Origin: Hymenobacter armeniacus
GTDB lineage: Bacteria; Bacteroidota; Bacteroidia; Cytophagales; Hymenobacteraceae
Direction of reading: 5' to 3'
Assembly (NCBI RefSeq): GCF_014699055.1
Contig: NZ_JACXAC010000002.1
Location: 186,001 to 250,000 of the forward strand
Length of the DNA: 64,000 nt
The position numbers and the translations under genes were made by a program. Shown here in pieces: positions 15,493 through 25,130 of this stretch. Under the pieces are notes generated by a model. That model saw only the letters and a list, made by a program, of their open reading frames with translations, was not told the DNA's origin and ran no database searches. Numbering within the stretch: the first letter of the stretch is position 1; each line of letters opens with the position of its first letter.

Positions 15493-18057
15493 ATGTACCC
15501 CACCTTTTCGCTGCGCTCGTTCTTTCTGCTGGCTTTGCTGGCTCTTTCCTGGCCGGCGGCCCGGGCCCAAGGCCCGGCCGCCGCACCGGCTTCCTCCGCC
15601 ACGGCGGCGCCCAAGCGCCAGCTGCAGGCCGTGCGCATCACGGAGGCGCTCAAGCTCGACGGCCTGCTCGACGAGGCCGTGTGGCAGACCGCGCCCATTG
15701 CCACCCAATTCTACGAATACGAACCCAAGCCGGGCGGGCGGGAAAAGTACCCCACCGAAGTGCGCGTGCTCTACGACGACGCGGCCATTTACGTGGGCGC
15801 CGTGATGCACGACGTCTCGCCCGATTCGGTGCTGCGCGAACTCAGCGCCCGCGACAACCTCGGCAATTCGGACTGGTTCGGGGTGTTTTTCGACACGTAC
15901 AACGACCACCTCAACGGCTACGAATTCATCGTCTCTTCCGGCGGCGTGCAGCTCGACGCCCGTATGTCGCCCACCAACGGCGAAGACGGCAACTGGAACG
16001 CCGTGTGGGACTCGCGCACCGCCCTGCGCGGCAACGACTGGGTGGCCGAGCTGCGCATTCCGTATTCGGCCATTCGCTTCAGCAGTGCCCCGGAGCAGAT
16101 GTGGGGCCTGAATTTTGGGCGCCAGCGGCGCGTGACGCGCCAGAAGTTTTTCTGGACCGAGGTGAAGCCGCAGGTGAGCGGCTTCGTGAACCAATGGGGC
16201 CTGCTCACCGGCCTGCGCGACCTCAAGCCGCCGCTGCGCCTCTCGCTCACGCCCTACGTGAGCACCTACGTCAACCACAACCCGCTGAACGCCGAAGGCA
16301 CCAAGCGCACCACCACCAGCTTCAACGGCGGCGCCGACCTCAAGTGGGGCATCAACGAAAGCTTCACGCTCGATGCCACCCTGGTGCCCGACTTCGGGCA
16401 AGTGCAGAGCGACAACCAGGTGCTCAACCTCTCGCCTTTTGAGGTGCAATTCAACGAGAACCGGCCGTTTTTTACCGAAGGTACCGAGCTGTTCAACAAA
16501 GGCAACTTGTTTTATTCCAGAAGGGTAGGGGCCACGCCCGTAGGCTTCTACGACGTGAAAGCCGGCGCCACCGAGCGCATCGTGCGCAACCCCTCGGAGA
16601 CGCCGCTGCTCAATGCCACCAAGGTGTCGGGGCGCACCGGTAAGGGGCTGGGCATCGGCGTGTTCAACGCCCTGAGCAACGATGTGTACGCCACCCTGCG
16701 CAACCGCGAGACGGGCGAGGAGCGCCAGGTGCTCACGCAGCCGTTTGCCAACTACAACATCGTGGTGCTGGACCAGAGCCTCAAAAACAACTCCTACGTC
16801 TCGCTCATCAACACCAACGTGACCCGAGCTGGCGCCACCTACGACGCCAACGTGACCGGCGGCCTGTTTCGCTTCGCCAACAAGGCCAATTCCTACGCCG
16901 TGGATGGCCGCGTGGTGTACTCCAACCGCCGCGGCCAGGTGTTTGGCCGCAACGAGGAAGTGGCCGACCGCGACGGCTACAAGTACCAGGTGGGGGTGAG
17001 CAAAATCTCGGGCAACTTCACCTGGTACCTAAACCACGGCATCGAGTCGAACACCTACAACCCCAACGACCTGGGCATTCTGTTCGGCAACAACAACATC
17101 TCCCAGGGCATGGGTGCGGCCTACCGCATCTACAAGCCGTTCTGGAAGGTGAACAACTTCTCGGTTTTCAGCGAAATCAACCAGTCGTTTCTCTACAAGC
17201 CCACCTTGTACCAGGCGTTCGGCTACTACCTCGGCGCCAACACCACCTTCACCAAGAGCTTCAACCAGTTCGGGTTCGATTTCAACCTCGACCCCGTGAC
17301 GCACGACTTCTACGAGCCGCGCGTGAGCCCGCTGGGCTCCAAATACGTGCGCGTGCCCGGCAACGCCCGCCTGGTGGTGTTTGAGAACTCGGACGGCCGC
17401 AAGAAATTCGCCTACGGCTGGAATTTTGGAGTGCAGCACTACAACCTGGATGAGCGCCTGCGCCGGGCCCGCCGCACGGGCTACAGCTTCGGCCTCTACC
17501 CGCGCTACCGCGTGAACGACCACCTCACCTTCCGCTACAGCATCGACTGGAGCCTGTACCGCAACCAAATCGGCTACGTGAACGGCGGCATGGACGGCGC
17601 CGAAGCCCTCGACCAGCCCTTCCTGGGCCAGGTGATTCTGGGCCGGCGCGACGTAGCCACCGTTTCCAACGTGGTGTCGACGGCCTACACCTTCACCAAC
17701 CGGATGTCGTTCACGCTGCGCCTGCGGCACTACACCAGCAACGTGCACTACCGCGACTTCGCGGCCCTGGGCGACAACGGCGACGAAAAGCCGGTGGACT
17801 ACCGCCGCAACCGCGACAACACCTACAACGCCTTCAACGTCGACGCCGTGTACTCGTGGTGGTTTGCGCCGGGCTCGCAGGTCAGCATCGTCTGGAAAAA
17901 CGCCGGCTCCACCTTCCTGCAGGCCGAACAGGCCACGCCGCTGTATTTCGATAACTTCAACAACACCATCAACACGCCGCACAACAACTCGGTGTCCGTC
18001 AAGGTGCTCTATTACCTCGACTACCTCACCCTGCGCCGCACCCTGAGCGCCCGGTAG
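15493..18057 (+). CDS. DUF5916 outer-membrane-type protein with CBM9-like N-terminal domain
   Basis: The 854-residue protein has a signal peptide ending near residue 27 (AARAQG). A carbohydrate-binding family 9-like beta-sandwich covers about 45-240, including LDGLLDEAVW, a typical start of this domain, and VRVLYDDAAIYVG. The rest is a DUF5916 region rich in aromatic, alternating strands, likely a beta-barrel in the outer membrane, with LVPDFGQVQSDNQVLNLSPF as a signature. The ATG at 15493 gives a standard signal peptide; an in-frame ATG at 15460 is possible. The ligand is unknown. It stands alone, 288 bp after module B, and ends at a bidirectional terminator. Confidence 0.85.
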   Translation: MYPTFSLRSFFLLALLALSWPAARAQGPAAAPASSATAAPKRQLQAVRITEALKLDGLLDEAVWQTAPIATQFYEYEPKPGGREKYPTEVRVLYDDAAIYVGAVMHDVSPDSVLRELSARDNLGNSDWFGVFFDTYNDHLNGYEFIVSSGGVQLDARMSPTNGEDGNWNAVWDSRTALRGNDWVAELRIPYSAIRFSSAPEQMWGLNFGRQRRVTRQKFFWTEVKPQVSGFVNQWGLLTGLRDLKPPLRLSLTPYVSTYVNHNPLNAEGTKRTTTSFNGGADLKWGINESFTLDATLVPDFGQVQSDNQVLNLSPFEVQFNENRPFFTEGTELFNKGNLFYSRRVGATPVGFYDVKAGATERIVRNPSETPLLNATKVSGRTGKGLGIGVFNALSNDVYATLRNRETGEERQVLTQPFANYNIVVLDQSLKNNSYVSLINTNVTRAGATYDANVTGGLFRFANKANSYAVDGRVVYSNRRGQVFGRNEEVADRDGYKYQVGVSKISGNFTWYLNHGIESNTYNPNDLGILFGNNNISQGMGAAYRIYKPFWKVNNFSVFSEINQSFLYKPTLYQAFGYYLGANTTFTKSFNQFGFDFNLDPVTHDFYEPRVSPLGSKYVRVPGNARLVVFENSDGRKKFAYGWNFGVQHYNLDERLRRARRTGYSFGLYPRYRVNDHLTFRYSIDWSLYRNQIGYVNGGMDGAEALDQPFLGQVILGRRDVATVSNVVSTAYTFTNRMSFTLRLRHYTSNVHYRDFAALGDNGDEKPVDYRRNRDNTYNAFNVDAVYSWWFAPGSQVSIVWKNAGSTFLQAEQATPLYFDNFNNTINTPHNNSVSVKVLYYLDYLTLRRTLSAR

Positions 18058-18080
18058 CCCGCTTTGCGTTGCATAAAAAA

Positions 18081-18112
18081 AAGGCCCCCTGAAGTGCTTC
18101 AGGGGGCCTTTT
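18081..18112. terminator. Bidirectional terminator between converging genes
   Basis: A perfect 14-bp stem (18081-18094 with 18097-18110) around a two-base loop is flanked by A and T residues. It serves the DUF5916 gene and the minus-strand adhesin-like gene. Confidence 0.9.
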
Positions 18113-18131
18113 GCTTGCGGGCGAAGGACGG

Positions 18132-20822
18132 TTACTTATTCACCATCAGGCGCTGGGTGCTGGTTTGCCCGCCGCCCACGTACTGGCAGAGGTAGAGGCC
18201 GGCGGGCCAGCGGCTGGCGTCTACTTCCAGCTGGTACTCGCGGCCGCCCACGGCCGGGCCCTCAAACAGGGTAGCCACCTGCACGCCCATCTGGTTGAAG
18301 ACGCGCACCGAGGCCACGCCCGACACCGGCGCCTGGAAATTCACCGTCGTGCTGGTGGCCACCGGGTTGGGGAAGGCCGTGAGCACCACGTCGGGCAGCG
18401 CGGGCGCCGGGATGGAGCCGCTACCGCTGCCACTGCAGCTGCCCAGCAGGTCGTTGTGCGTCGAGCCGGGGCCGATGTGGGCGGGCACGGCGTTGGGCGA
18501 GATGCAGATTTCGTGGCCGTTGTGGCACACCAGCACCTTGGGGTTGTTGGCGTTGTTGCCGCAGCGGGCCTCCACCACGTTCAGCGTCACCGAAGCCGAG
18601 GCCGTGCAGCCGCTGGCGTTGGTGGCCGTCACGGTGTACACGTACTGGCCCGCGCTGCTGGGCGCAAACACGGGGCTCGGGCTGGTGGGGTCGCTCAGGC
18701 CGGCAGCGGGGCTCCAGCGGTAGCTGGTGCCGCCCGTGGCGGTGAGGGTGGCCGTTTGGGGGCCGTAGCCCAGGAAAATGGTGTTCGGCAGGCTTCTCAC
18801 CGGCACGGCCCCCACTATGCTCACCGCGATGGCGGGTGCCGCGGCGGGCGCGGGCTGCGCGAGGGTGGCCTGGGCCGTGGCGGTGCAGCCGTTGGCGCCG
18901 GTCACGGTCACGGCGTAGGTGCCGGCGGCAAGGCCGCTCAGGTTCTGCGTCGCGGCCCGGAAGCCGTTGGGGCCCGTCCAGGCGTAGGTGGCGGGGGCCG
19001 CGGCCCCGGTCACGGCCAGCGCGATGCTGCCGTTGGCCGCGCCCGCGCAGGTGGGGGTGGTGGCCGTAGCGGTGGCGGCCACCGAGCAGCCCACCACGTT
19101 GATGGTGAAGGCCTGCATCACGCGGCCGTAGCTGTTGCCGTGGTGGTAAATGTCTTCGGCGTCCAGCGTCACGGGGTAGGTGCCGGCGCGCGTGGCCGTG
19201 CCGCTAAGGGTGGCCGTGCCGTTGCCGTTGTTCACGAAGCGCAGCCAGGAGGGCAGGGTAGTGGCCAGCACGTCGAGGCGGTCGCCGTAGGGCAGGTCGG
19301 GGTCGGTGGTCGTGATGGTGTACACAAACGACTGGCCCACCGTCAGCGCCAGGTTGCCGGGCTGCGAGGTGAAGGCCGGGGCCGAGTTAATCAGGAAGTT
19401 GAGCGTGTGCGTGGCCTGCTCGCCGTGCGAGTCGCGGGCCACAAAGGTGGCGGCGTGCGGGCCCCAGTTGGCCACGGCCGGCGTCCAGCTCAGTTGCGTG
19501 CTCACGGGGTTGGCGGCCGCCGTAGGCAGGGCGGCGCCAAAGCCGGCCCCGGCCGGCAGGCCCGTCACGCTGGCCAGGCTCACCCGGTCGGTGGCGTCGG
19601 GGTCGGAAGCCTGAATGGTGTAGCGCAGGGCCGTGCCCGGCGTCACCTGCACCACGCTGTTGTGGGCGGGCGTGGGCGGCACGTCGAAGCGGGGCCGCAA
19701 AGTCACTTCAATGGTTACCGAGGTCGTGGCCTGCCCGCCGGCCAGGTCCTGGGCCACGAAGCTGATGACGGTGGTGCCCAGGTTGGCGGCCGTGGGCGTC
19801 CAGGCAAAAGCCGTTTGCACGGGGTTGCCGTCCAGCGGCAGCGCGGGCGTGGCGGTGGCGCCCGGCGGCACGCCGTAGGCCAGCAGGTTCACCACGTCGT
19901 TGGGGTCGCTGTCGGTGGCGCGCACGCCAAACGCCACGGCCTGGCCCGGCGCCACGCGGTACACGTAGGCATTGGGCGGCGTGAGGCTGTAGTCGAACAC
20001 CGGCGGGTTGGCGGTGCCCGTCACTTTCACCAGGAAGTCGACCAGAACGCTCGTGCGCCCGTCGCTCACCTTAACCACGGCGTTGAACATCTGCCCCACC
20101 GTGAGGCCCGCCGTGCTGAAAGAAACCAGGCCCGACGTGGCGTTCACGCTCATGCCCGGGGCATTGGCAAAAGGGTTGTTGTTGAAGTCGGCCGCGGAGG
20201 CCATCGAGAAGGTCAGCGCGTCGCCGTCGGGGTCGCTGGCGGGCAGTAGGAAGGTGGCCGCCGTCGGGCTCGAGGCCACGTTCACCACCGGCACCAGCGT
20301 GCTCACGGGCGAGTTGTTGCCGGAGCCCGCGTTCACCAGCGTGCTCACGTACATCACCCCGTTGGCGTTGTTGGAGAGGGTGCTCAGGCGGCAGCAGTCC
20401 GTATAATACGCCCGGAAATCGCCCGCCGTGGCGTACGTGTGCGTGATGATGGCCTCGCCGTAGAAGCTGTCGCCCGCCACGTCCACCGACGTCACGCCCA
20501 GGTTGATGATGCCGTTGGTGCCGTCGCCAAATTCCAGATTGCCGGTCACCACCGACGCGCCCACGCTGGCGTTGAGGCCCCCGAAGCTGCGGCGCCACGC
20601 CTGGCTCACCCGAAACTCTACGGTCAGCTTGGCCGGGTCGGAGGCCACGGTGCGCCACGTGAGCGAGCCGTAGCGGAAGTGCGTGGCCCGCGCCGGGCTG
20701 GCCGCGCCCATCCCAAACAGCAGGCACAGCAGCAGCACGCGCCAGCCCGTCCACCGCGACCACCGGCCCGGACCCCACGAAAGGAAATTCAACTTGTTTC
20801 CGGCAAAGTCAAAATGTTTCAT
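18132..20822 (-). CDS. Large T9SS-exported protein with cadherin/Ig-like and SprB-type repeats
   Basis: The 896-residue protein begins with a signal sequence whose hydrophobic core lies near residues 28-43. After a beta-rich N-terminal region, several cadherin or Ig-like units recur, each with a DPDxD-type turn (for example ASDPDGDALTF, RATDSDPNDVVN, QASDPDATDRV and TTTDPDLPYGD). An SprB-type repeat (TCAGAANGSIALAVTGAAAP) and a PKD-like unit follow. The last 80 residues form a type A T9SS sorting domain (FPNPVATSTTV to RLMVNK). Such proteins act in surface adhesion or gliding in Bacteroidota. The specific partner is unknown. A 26% G+C tract lies directly upstream of its start. Confidence 0.85.
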   Translation of the reverse strand: MKHFDFAGNKLNFLSWGPGRWSRWTGWRVLLLCLLFGMGAASPARATHFRYGSLTWRTVASDPAKLTVEFRVSQAWRRSFGGLNASVGASVVTGNLEFGDGTNGIINLGVTSVDVAGDSFYGEAIITHTYATAGDFRAYYTDCCRLSTLSNNANGVMYVSTLVNAGSGNNSPVSTLVPVVNVASSPTAATFLLPASDPDGDALTFSMASAADFNNNPFANAPGMSVNATSGLVSFSTAGLTVGQMFNAVVKVSDGRTSVLVDFLVKVTGTANPPVFDYSLTPPNAYVYRVAPGQAVAFGVRATDSDPNDVVNLLAYGVPPGATATPALPLDGNPVQTAFAWTPTAANLGTTVISFVAQDLAGGQATTSVTIEVTLRPRFDVPPTPAHNSVVQVTPGTALRYTIQASDPDATDRVSLASVTGLPAGAGFGAALPTAAANPVSTQLSWTPAVANWGPHAATFVARDSHGEQATHTLNFLINSAPAFTSQPGNLALTVGQSFVYTITTTDPDLPYGDRLDVLATTLPSWLRFVNNGNGTATLSGTATRAGTYPVTLDAEDIYHHGNSYGRVMQAFTINVVGCSVAATATATTPTCAGAANGSIALAVTGAAAPATYAWTGPNGFRAATQNLSGLAAGTYAVTVTGANGCTATAQATLAQPAPAAAPAIAVSIVGAVPVRSLPNTIFLGYGPQTATLTATGGTSYRWSPAAGLSDPTSPSPVFAPSSAGQYVYTVTATNASGCTASASVTLNVVEARCGNNANNPKVLVCHNGHEICISPNAVPAHIGPGSTHNDLLGSCSGSGSGSIPAPALPDVVLTAFPNPVATSTTVNFQAPVSGVASVRVFNQMGVQVATLFEGPAVGGREYQLEVDASRWPAGLYLCQYVGGGQTSTQRLMVNK

Positions 20823-21161
20823 ATGGCTAAAAATTGAAATGAGTGAGAAATATGAATTTAAAAAGAAGAAAGGCTTGAGAAGTATAATTTTATTAAAAAT
20901 GATTGATTGGAATTTTCATATCAAATTCTTGTCCATGTGCTAATATGTTAATTATTGAAGGTGATAATTCAAATGTATTAAAATTTATGCGCTAAGCAAA
21001 TGAATATGATATATTCCTTTATGATTCTTAGAACAAATATCCAGGCGCTGGTTTTTGTCATATTTTGGGTTGAGGCCTAACAGGCGAGACACGGTTGCTC
21101 AGGGGCCAGCCAAAACTTCCCGAATTGTCCGACCTTTGCCGGGCCTTTCTTTTCCCGCTGT
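20823..21161. other. AT-rich spacer between divergent genes
   Basis: This 339-bp gap contains no ORF that looks coding. By direct count, 62 of the 240 bases from 20821 to 21060 are G or C (26%), in a window that is otherwise mostly GC-rich. It should hold the promoters of the adhesin-like gene (minus strand) and of the HipA-like operon (plus strand), but no convincing TAnnTTTG box was found. Confidence 0.7.
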
Positions 21162-21956
21162 ATGTCGGCCCCCTTCGCCCCCGAACTCCGCACCGTGGCC
21201 GTGACGCGCTACGTGACCCCGCTCCGCGAGGGCGGCTCCCTGCCCGCCCTGGTCGAAGCCGACGACGGCTTCCTGTACGTGGTGAAATTTCGGGGCGCGG
21301 GGCAGGGCGTGAAGGCCCTCATCGCCGAACTGATAGTGGGCGAACTGGCCCGGGCCCTGGGCCTGCGCGTGCCCGAACTCGTGTTCTGCGAGCTGAGCGA
21401 AGCCTTTGGCCGCACCGAGCCCGACGAGGAAATTCAGGACCTGCTGCGCGCCAGCACCGGCCGCAACCTGGCCCTGCACTACCTCTCCGGCGCCATCACC
21501 TTCGATGCGCTGGTGACCACCGTCGACGCCCGCCTGGCCTCCCAGATTGTGTGGCTCGACTGCCTGACGCTGAACGTGGACCGCACGCCCCGCAACACCA
21601 ACATGCTGATGTGGCACAAGGAGCTGTGGCTCATCGACCACGGGGCCGCCCTCTACGCCCATCACGCCGGCCCCGAGTGGGCCGCGCCGCGCCCGCGCCC
21701 CTTTCCGCAGGTGAAGGACCATGTGCTGCTGCCCCAGGCCAGCGAGCTGCCGGCGGCCGACGCCGAAGGCCGCGCCCGCCTCACGCCCGAGGTGCTGCGC
21801 GCCGTTGTGGCGCTGGTGCCCGACGAGTGGCTCACCAACGGCGACGCCCCCGCCGCCACGCAGCGCGCCGACTACGTGCGCTTTCTCGAAGCCCGCCTGG
21901 CGGCCTCAGAAACATTTGTTCAGGAAGCCCAAGCCGCCCGCCATGCACTTATATGA
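21162..21956 (+). CDS. HipA-like kinase domain protein (HipA_2 type)
   Basis: The 264-residue protein carries a compact HipA-type kinase fold. VVKFRGAGQG near residue 43 is the ATP-loop and lysine region. LNVDRTPRNTN near 142-152 is the catalytic loop, with Asp and Asn as in HipA DR-x3-N. LWLIDHGAAL near 160 takes the place of the DFG motif. It lacks the N-terminal HipA dimerisation domain, and no HipB antitoxin is nearby. It overlaps the following DUF3037 gene by 14 bp, a pairing seen in other bacteria and one that suggests a common function. The substrate is unknown. Confidence 0.85.
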   Translation: MSAPFAPELRTVAVTRYVTPLREGGSLPALVEADDGFLYVVKFRGAGQGVKALIAELIVGELARALGLRVPELVFCELSEAFGRTEPDEEIQDLLRASTGRNLALHYLSGAITFDALVTTVDARLASQIVWLDCLTLNVDRTPRNTNMLMWHKELWLIDHGAALYAHHAGPEWAAPRPRPFPQVKDHVLLPQASELPAADAEGRARLTPEVLRAVVALVPDEWLTNGDAPAATQRADYVRFLEARLAASETFVQEAQAARHALI

Positions 21957-22317
21957 GTACGCCGTGCTGCGCGTGGTGCCCCGCGTGGAGCGCGAAGAGT
22001 TCATGAACGTGGGCGTGGTGCTGCTGTGCCGGGCCCAGGGCTTTCTGCAGGTGCGCTGCGCCGTGCCCGAAGCCCGCCTGCGCGCCTTCGCCCCCGGCCT
22101 CGACCTGGACGAGGTAGCGGCGCGTCTGCACGCCTTCGAACGCATTTGCCAGGGCCGGGCCACTGGTGGTACCATTGGCCAGTTGCCCCTGGCCGAGCGG
22201 TTTCGCTGGCTCACGGCCATGCGCAGCACCATCGTGCAAACGTCGCCTGTGCATCCCGGCCTGTGCGCCGATGCCGGCCAGACCCTGGCGCGGCTGCTGG
22301 AACAGTTGGTGCTCTGA
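21943..22317 (+). CDS. DUF3037 protein, partner of the HipA-like kinase
   Basis: The 124-residue protein matches the DUF3037 pattern, beginning YEYAVLRVVPRVEREEFMNVGV and ending in a short C-terminal helix (ARLLEQLVL). The start ATG at 21943 lies inside the kinase gene (14-bp overlap in another frame), so translation is likely coupled. It has no signal peptide, so both products should act in the cytoplasm. The role of this family is not established. Confidence 0.82.
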   Translation: MHLYEYAVLRVVPRVEREEFMNVGVVLLCRAQGFLQVRCAVPEARLRAFAPGLDLDEVAARLHAFERICQGRATGGTIGQLPLAERFRWLTAMRSTIVQTSPVHPGLCADAGQTLARLLEQLVL

Positions 22318-22538
22318 GCGAAGAACAGCAGCTGCCTGAGCGCGTGGCTTGCCCTTTTGGCTACGGTTAAGCTTATGCTTCGGCAGGGCGAGCGCGCCCT
22401 GTGGTGGCTTCCACAAATCCGTTACTTTCGTGCTGACCACTGTCCCTGCTGCCGCCCCGGCCGCTGGGTGGCCGGGCCGAAAGGCGCTGCGGGCAACCAC
22501 CGGGTCGTTGAGTAAGAACGGTAGTGGGCCCGTCCGCA

Positions 22539-25079
22539 ATGAACGCCATTCCTTCCGCTGCTTCTGTGCCGTCCGCCGCCGATTCGCTCTGCCAGCGGAT
22601 AGTGCACGCCATGCCTTGGGCCGTGCTGGTGCTGGGGCACGACGGCCTGCTCCGGCTTGCCAACCCCCAGGCGGCAGAACTCCTGGGCCGCGCCTCCGAA
22701 GCCTTGCAGGGCCAGCCCCTCGCACAGGCCTTGCCCGCCGACTTCCCCGACGCCCTGCGCCAGGACCTGCTCGCCGCGCTGAGCGGGGCCGAGCCCGTGC
22801 GCGGGGAATACTACCTGCCCCACGCCGGGCGCTGGATTGAAATGACCACCGTGTCGGGCCCCGACGAGGTGCTGGTGTACTGGCAGGACGTGAGCCTGCG
22901 CGTGCAGCAGCACCAGCAGTACCGCGCCCTGGCCGACCACACCCCCGACGCCGTGGTGCGCTGGGGCCCCGACCTGCGCCTGCTCTACGGCAACCCCGCC
23001 ATGGCGGCCGAAGCCAGCCGCCCCCTGGCCGAGCTGTTGGGCTGCACGATGGCCGAGATGGGGGCGCCGCTTGAGCAAAGCGAACCCTACATGGCCAAGC
23101 TGCGGCGCGTGTTTGCCACGGGCCAGCCCGAAGAGCATTACGGCCAATATACCATGCCAAAGGGCACGGTCTTTTTTCACTCGCTGCTGGTGCCCGAAGT
23201 GCACAACGGCCAGGTGCAAAGCGTGCTGGCCCTGGCGCACAACGTGACCGAGCTCAAGCGTGTCGAAGCCGAGCTGCGCACCAGTCGCGACCTGCTGGCG
23301 GCCATTTTCGACAGTTCCTCGCTGGCCATTCAAATGTTGCGCAACGTGCGGAACGAGGCCGGCGACATCGTCGACTTCGATTTTGTGCTCACCAACGCCG
23401 CCGCCGATGCCATGGCCGGCCGCCGTGTGGCCGGTACCCGCTGCCTCGTCGACTGGCCCCACACGGTGGCGTCGGGCCTGTTTGAGCACTACGCCAGCGT
23501 GGCGCGCACGGGCCAACCGCTCGATTTTGAGGACTGCTACCGCGGCGACGGCGTCGACTCCTGGTTCCGGTACACGGTGGTGCCGTTTCACGACGGGCTG
23601 CTGGTAACGGTGGAGGACATCGGCGGGCGCAAAAAAGCCGACCTGGCCCTGCAGGAGGCGCACGCCCAGCTGAACGCCCTGTTTGAGGCCGTGCCCGTGC
23701 AGCTGGGCTACTTCCACGCCGTGCGCGACGGCGCGGGCCAGCTGGTCGATTTGCGTTCGGCCGCCGTCAACCAGTCCCTGACCCAAGCCATTGCCACGCC
23801 CGTGCCCGTCCACGAGCTGGTAAGCGCCCAGCTGCCCGGCCTGCGCGAAATGCCGGTGTGGGAAATCATGCGCGCGGTCATCGAAACGGGCCGGCCCCAG
23901 CGCCTGGAGGTGTACCACGACTTTGGCCAGGGCGGGCGCTGGTTCGACGTGCAGTACACGCGCCTCGACGACGGCCTGATATCGGCGTCGCTCGACATCA
24001 CGGCCCGCAAGCAGCTGGAGCAGTCCCTGCGCGAAGGCCAGGAGCTGTTGCACACGGTGTTCAACGCCAGCCTGGCCAGCTTTGAAGTGATGAAGGGCGT
24101 GCGCGATGCCAAAGGGCAGCTCGTCGATTTTGAATGGGTGCTCACCAACGACGCCGCCCAGCGCCTGCTGCAGCGGCACGACGTGGTGGGCCGCCGCTTG
24201 CTGGAAGAAGAGCCCGGCATGGGCCCCAGCGGCGTGTTTGAACGCCTGCGCCAGGCCGCCGAGCAGCAGCAGCCCGTCGATTTTGAGGTGCCCTACCCGC
24301 ACAACGGCACCGAGGCGTGGTTTCACGTGGCGGCCGCGCCCCTCGGCGACGGCCTGGTGGTGACCTGGCAAGACATCACGGCCCGCCAGCAGGCCACCGC
24401 CGAGCTGCTCCGACTGCAGCTGGTGCAGCAGCAGCAGCTGGCCAATGCCGTGCTCGAAGCCCAGGAAACCGAGCGCCGCCGCATTGCCGAAAGCCTGCAC
24501 AACGGCCTGGGCCAGCTCCTCTACGCCGCCCAGCTGCGGCTCGACCAGCTGTCGGTAGCCGCCGGGCCCGCCGCCTTCGCCGACGGCAAGCGCCAGACGG
24601 TGCAGCTGCTCAAAACCGCCATTCAGCAAACCCGCTCGCTCTCGCACCAGCTCATTCCCACCATCCTCGAAGACTTCGGCCTGGTGGCCAGCGTGCGCGA
24701 CATCTGCCAGCGCTTCAGCACACCGGGCGGGCCGCATTTCATCTGCGTGGCCGGAAGCTTCCCCGAGGTGCCGCCTGCCCTGGGCCTGGCCCTGTTCCGC
24801 ATGGCCCAGGAGCTGGCCAACAACATTGTGCGGCACGCTGGCGCCACCGAGGCCTCGCTGCAGTTGGCCGAGCGCGACGGCTTTCTGCTGCTGCAGGCCG
24901 CCGACAACGGCCGCGGCTTCGACCCCGACCTGCCGCGCCCGAATAGCAGCGGCCTCAAAGCCCTGCGCGACCGGGTGCGCCTCCTCGACGGCCGCCTGGC
25001 CATTGTCTCAGCACCGGGCCACGGCACGCAGGTCAGCATTCGCATTCCCAGCACCGCGCTGAGAGGTTCGGTCAAATAA
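22539..25079 (+). CDS. Cytoplasmic multi-PAS histidine kinase (NarL-partner type)
   Basis: The 846-residue protein has no membrane segment. About five PAS or PAS-like sensor blocks cover residues 10-625, the last three beginning near 250, 375 and 500. A HisKA_3 dimerisation domain with phospho-acceptor His654 (RRRIAESLHNGLGQ) follows, then an HATPase domain (about 745-846) with the N box AQELANNIVRHAG and G box ADNGRGF. HisKA_3 kinases pair with LuxR-type regulators, and one follows 51 bp downstream. With five soluble sensors it probably reads an internal cue such as redox, light or a metabolite, which cannot be told from sequence. The ATG at 22539 is preferred to a GTG five codons upstream. 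Confidence 0.9.
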   Translation: MNAIPSAASVPSAADSLCQRIVHAMPWAVLVLGHDGLLRLANPQAAELLGRASEALQGQPLAQALPADFPDALRQDLLAALSGAEPVRGEYYLPHAGRWIEMTTVSGPDEVLVYWQDVSLRVQQHQQYRALADHTPDAVVRWGPDLRLLYGNPAMAAEASRPLAELLGCTMAEMGAPLEQSEPYMAKLRRVFATGQPEEHYGQYTMPKGTVFFHSLLVPEVHNGQVQSVLALAHNVTELKRVEAELRTSRDLLAAIFDSSSLAIQMLRNVRNEAGDIVDFDFVLTNAAADAMAGRRVAGTRCLVDWPHTVASGLFEHYASVARTGQPLDFEDCYRGDGVDSWFRYTVVPFHDGLLVTVEDIGGRKKADLALQEAHAQLNALFEAVPVQLGYFHAVRDGAGQLVDLRSAAVNQSLTQAIATPVPVHELVSAQLPGLREMPVWEIMRAVIETGRPQRLEVYHDFGQGGRWFDVQYTRLDDGLISASLDITARKQLEQSLREGQELLHTVFNASLASFEVMKGVRDAKGQLVDFEWVLTNDAAQRLLQRHDVVGRRLLEEEPGMGPSGVFERLRQAAEQQQPVDFEVPYPHNGTEAWFHVAAAPLGDGLVVTWQDITARQQATAELLRLQLVQQQQLANAVLEAQETERRRIAESLHNGLGQLLYAAQLRLDQLSVAAGPAAFADGKRQTVQLLKTAIQQTRSLSHQLIPTILEDFGLVASVRDICQRFSTPGGPHFICVAGSFPEVPPALGLALFRMAQELANNIVRHAGATEASLQLAERDGFLLLQAADNGRGFDPDLPRPNSSGLKALRDRVRLLDGRLAIVSAPGHGTQVSIRIPSTALRGSVK

Positions 25080-25130
25080 AGTATTTATTAATAGGTAGTT
25101 AATCTGCTTATTTCGTAGGTGTACCCGGTT

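Noticed and set aside
18111..20249. 712-residue open frame opposite the large adhesin-like protein
   Set aside because: Low-complexity translation and a well-supported gene on the other strand with signal peptide and T9SS domain.
22422..24836. 804-residue open frame opposite the histidine kinase
   Set aside because: No motifs; the plus-strand kinase has a full set of HisKA_3 and HATPase motifs.
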